Origin: Terriglobales bacterium
Lineage (GTDB): Bacteria > Acidobacteriota > Terriglobia > Terriglobales > Acidobacteriaceae
NCBI GenBank assembly: GCA_030043575.1
Contig: JASHXK010000616.1
Location: 1-7,916 of the forward strand
Direction: 5' to 3'
DNA: 7,916 nucleotides
The notes beneath the pieces are model-generated. The model saw only the letters and a program-made list of their open reading frames with translations. It was not told where the DNA came from and searched no databases. Shown one piece after another: positions 6,093-7,916 of this stretch. Each line of letters opens with the position of its first letter. Within the stretch, counting starts at the first letter, position 1. A program made the translations under genes and the position numbers.

Positions 6093-6812
6093 CTAGACCG
6101 GAGCGCTGTCTCCGGCCTCGATGACCTCCTGTCCGCCTGGATCGGCAGCCGTCAGCGACGCGCCCTCGAAGGCGCGAGCCACGGTGGCCGCAAAAACCCT
6201 CTTCGCTCCGGCCTGCTTCAAGACGCGAGCGCACTCTGACAATGTGGTACCCGTCGTCATGACGTCATCCACCAGAAGAACCTCGCGGTCGCGGATGCTG
6301 CCGGGCTGCATAATGCAAAACGCATCACGCACATTCTCGATGCGTTCCTCGCGGCTCAGACCTACCTGGGAGGCAGTGTCGCGCCGGCGGACCAATGCGT
6401 CGCTCGCGATTTTCAGCCGATGCGGAAGCCGCCGTACGGCCGCCTGCGCGATCAGCTCCGCCTGATTGAAGCCGCGTGCCTGGCGCCGGCTCTTGTGCAG
6501 GGGCACGGGTACCAGCACCGGCGACGACTCCGGGGCAATCGGAGCCAACTCGACGATGGCCTGTGCCAGCATTCCGCCCAATGGACCCGCTACCGGTGTT
6601 ACCCGCTCGTACTTCAGCAGGCGAACCAGGCCGCGCAAACCATCTTCGTACTCACCGAACGACACCGCGCGCTCGAACGCGGGAGCGCAGTCACGGCAGT
6701 GCGGGCAGCGGCCATCGCCCATCAGCAACAGGGCCGAGGCCAGCCGGTCGCCGCAGATGACGCATTGCGGGGCGCGCGTCGGCCGGATTTCGGCGATACA
6801 CTCCCGGCACAC
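6093..6812 (-). CDS. comF: ComF family phosphoribosyltransferase-like protein (5' end unresolved)
   Basis: ComF proteins join an N-terminal zinc-ribbon region to a type I phosphoribosyltransferase domain and are needed for natural transformation in competent bacteria, probably acting on incoming single-stranded DNA. From GTG 6812 there are 239 residues: CREC (2-5), CVIC (17-20) and CPHC (36-39), LLKYE (65-69), VPVPLHKSRRQARGFNQAEL (101-120), and the PRPP loop VLLVDDVMTTGTTLSEC (178-194). The frame stays open upstream to a TGA at 6996-6998, and residues read there (LLPSVFSVLFPSDCKLC, then NVSRIPVC) match the usual ComF opening, including the first Cys pair. That upstream stretch has no ATG, GTG or TTG; the only near-cognate codon in a fitting place is CTG 6917, which would give 274 residues without a clear ribosome site. 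So the GTG is merely the first canonical codon. The protein could be intact with an unusual start or damaged at its 5' end. It leads the comF-HNH-DUF3052-like trio. Confidence 0.88.
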   Translation of the reverse strand: MCRECIAEIRPTRAPQCVICGDRLASALLLMGDGRCPHCRDCAPAFERAVSFGEYEDGLRGLVRLLKYERVTPVAGPLGGMLAQAIVELAPIAPESSPVLVPVPLHKSRRQARGFNQAELIAQAAVRRLPHRLKIASDALVRRRDTASQVGLSREERIENVRDAFCIMQPGSIRDREVLLVDDVMTTGTTLSECARVLKQAGAKRVFAATVARAFEGASLTAADPGGQEVIEAGDSAPV

Positions 6813-6998
6813 TGGGATGCGCGAAACATTATCGAGCGACGTCAGGCAGAGCTTGCAATCCGAAGGAAAAAGGACGGAAAAAACGCTGGGAAGAAGCTGT
6901 AAGGGCGCAAGTAACAGGGCGCGTGGCTGGACGCGTAGGTCTCGTCGTGTTCGAGTTAGCGTCTCACGACTGCTGAAGACGACCCTCCGCTTGTCTCA

Positions 6999-7388
6999 GG
7001 AGGCGCGTCCCGAGAAAGCACGTCGCCGGTGCCCGCGGGTCGGGTGAGCGATGGTTGTCGCCAGTCCGATCCCGAAGCACCGTGACCCATCAGTATATGT
7101 GCTTCACCGCACAAGGTGCAATGCCGGACAAGGTACCCGCAGAGGATTCATGGAGATTTCATTGTCGGAATGATGGCAGGCTCTTTGTATTGTTGCGAGC
7201 TCGTTGTTTTGTGTCAGGGCACGACTTTGAGTCGTGCCGTAAGGGACCACACAAAACGTGGGCTTTAGCCCCTGCGGTTCGAGCACAGCGGCTAAAAGCC
7301 GGCTTCTTTATCGCTCTTTCGGCACGACCAAGGTCGTGCCCTGACACAAAGCTGCCAGGCAGGGCTATCTTAGGTTCGAGAAGTCTCA
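6999..7388. other. Gene-free region upstream of comF and downstream of the EVE gene
   Basis: About 390 bases without a credible gene. The part 6999-7200 should contain the promoter of the minus-strand comF operon, but I see no clear boxes. The part 7208-7350 is a composite palindromic repeat, described separately. A plus-strand open frame that crosses the region (7055-7492) is a by-product of the repeat and of the antisense of the EVE gene. Confidence 0.5.
7208..7350. repeat. Composite palindromic repeat (REP/MITE-like), 143 bases
   Basis: The element is bounded by two inverted copies of TTTGTGTCAGGGCACGAC (7208-7225 and, reversed, 7333-7350). Each end is itself a hairpin: GGCACGACT/AGTCGTGCC with a three-base loop at 7218-7238, and GGCACGACC/GGTCGTGCC with a two-base loop at 7321-7340. 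The middle holds two further small palindromes, GGGCTTTAGCCC (7260-7271) and GGCTAAAAGCC (7290-7300). The nested design (palindromes inside a large inverted repeat, no open frame for a transposase) fits a non-autonomous repeat such as a REP-pair or MITE. I recall similar GGCACGAC palindromes between genes of Acidobacteriota, but this was not searched. Confidence 0.8.
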
Positions 7389-7769
7389 TTACTCGCCCGC
7401 AAGCTTTTTGTATTGCGCGGCGGTCAGCGGCACAACCGAAAGCCGCCCCTGACGCACCAGCGGCGAATCGGCGAAAAGGGAATTGGCCTTGATCTCGGCC
7501 AGCGAGACAGGCTTAGCAATGCCTTTTCCAACCTTGATCTTGACCACCGGATTGCGCGCGTCGGAGGGATCGACGGAGACGACGGACGCGGTGCCCACGG
7601 CGCTTTTTTGATCACCCGTATGGTAGATGACGAGGCGGTCGCCGGGCTGCATCGCGCGGAGATGTTTCAAGGCGACGGGATTGGAGACGCCGTCCCAGTT
7701 GGTCTGCTTGTCGCGCTGGAGGTCGGCGAAAGAGTATGTGGTAGCTTCGGTTTTCAGAAGGTAGTCCAT
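7389..7769 (-). CDS. EVE-domain protein
   Basis: A 126-residue protein that is almost only an EVE domain, a PUA-like fold related to human THYN1 and to modified-base readers such as YTH and SRA-type domains. EVE domains are thought to bind modified cytosine or other altered bases, and some occur fused to nucleases in restriction systems. The standard series is present: MDYLLKTEATTYSFADLQRD at the start, NWDGVSNPVALKHLRAM (24-40), GDRLVIYHTG (43-52) and AVGTA (57-61), and the end strand RQGRLSVVPLT. The ATG at 7769 is preferred to the one at 7790: it begins the domain exactly and has GGAG six bases upstream. It stands alone between two repeat elements, with no methylase or restriction gene visible, so a housekeeping role (RNA or DNA base reading) is as likely as defence. 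Confidence 0.92.
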   Translation of the reverse strand: MDYLLKTEATTYSFADLQRDKQTNWDGVSNPVALKHLRAMQPGDRLVIYHTGDQKSAVGTASVVSVDPSDARNPVVKIKVGKGIAKPVSLAEIKANSLFADSPLVRQGRLSVVPLTAAQYKKLAGE

Positions 7770-7799
7770 GCGTGTCTCCGTGATTTCCATATTGTATCC

Positions 7800-7916
7800 G
7801 GGATGGGGTGTCGCCCCTGAAGGGGCTTGGAATCACAAAACGCGGTTGTTCCCACCGCTTCCGCGGTGGGCTAATCAGTTTCGTCCGCCTAGCGGCAGGA
7901 CTTTAGGACGAGTCCC
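7800..7916. repeat. Run of short palindromes reaching the window edge (repeat element, probably incomplete)
   Basis: Upstream of the EVE gene lie four small hairpins in a row: GCCCCT/AGGGGC (7813-7826), CCCACCGC/GCGGTGGG with a four-base loop (7851-7870), CCGC/GCGG (7885-7895) and GGACT/AGTCC (7898-7915). The first is preceded by GGGGTGTC. No open frame of note runs through it. The build suggests an intergenic repeat that continues to the right of the window; the EVE promoter must lie within or close to it. Confidence 0.6.

Noticed and set aside
7208..7350. CRISPR array
   Set aside because: There are only two inverted arms, each palindromic, with no direct repeats and no regular spacers.
7055..7492. 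A 145-codon plus-strand open frame
   Set aside because: It runs through the palindromic repeat and into the antisense strand of the EVE gene; its residues in 7208-7350 are just translated repeat, and it has no family-like content.

Overview
The window looks like a chromosomal housekeeping segment from a GC-rich bacterium. The best guess is Acidobacteriota (Terriglobia-like). This rests on the protein sequences (bS16 beginning MLMIRL, a TrmD with an insertion, a small DUF3052-like protein) and on the style of the intergenic palindromic repeats. It is an inference from memory, not from a database search.

Layout from left to right. (1) 1-726, plus strand: the 3' part of a beta-lactamase-fold serine hydrolase that enters from outside the window. 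(2) 887-1117, plus: a small one-helix membrane protein of unknown function. (3) 1145-1894, minus: a PIG-L/LmbE-type zinc N-deacetylase, converging on the small gene. (4) 1895-2245: a gene-free divergent region that must hold the promoters of the deacetylase and of the ribosomal operon. (5) 2246-4783, plus: the conserved rpsP-khpA-rimM-trmD-rplS cluster, covering ribosomal protein bS16, a KH-domain RNA-binding protein, the 30S maturation factor RimM, tRNA m1G37 methyltransferase and ribosomal protein bL19. A long imperfect hairpin lies between trmD and rplS, and a hairpin without a U-tract follows rplS. (6) 4858 to about 6917, minus: a tightly spaced trio comF - HNH endonuclease - DUF3052-like gene (transcribed in that order), converging on rplS. 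(7) about 6999-7388: a gene-free region with a composite palindromic repeat. (8) 7389-7769, minus: a stand-alone EVE-domain protein. (9) 7800-7916: a run of short palindromes that reaches the window edge.

The central cluster joins ribosome assembly and translation fidelity: structural proteins bS16 and bL19, assembly factor RimM, frame-maintenance enzyme TrmD and the RNA chaperone KhpA. I see no obviously new defence or metabolic system. Two genes deserve attention because their recognisable N-termini extend upstream of every ATG, GTG or TTG in frame. In rimM the best start is an ATA overlapping the khpA stop (ATAG) behind a well-spaced GGAG. In comF the only near-cognate candidate is a CTG. 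TrmD also carries an insertion of about 20 residues beside its catalytic loop. The three palindromic repeat elements probably belong to families dispersed in the host genome.
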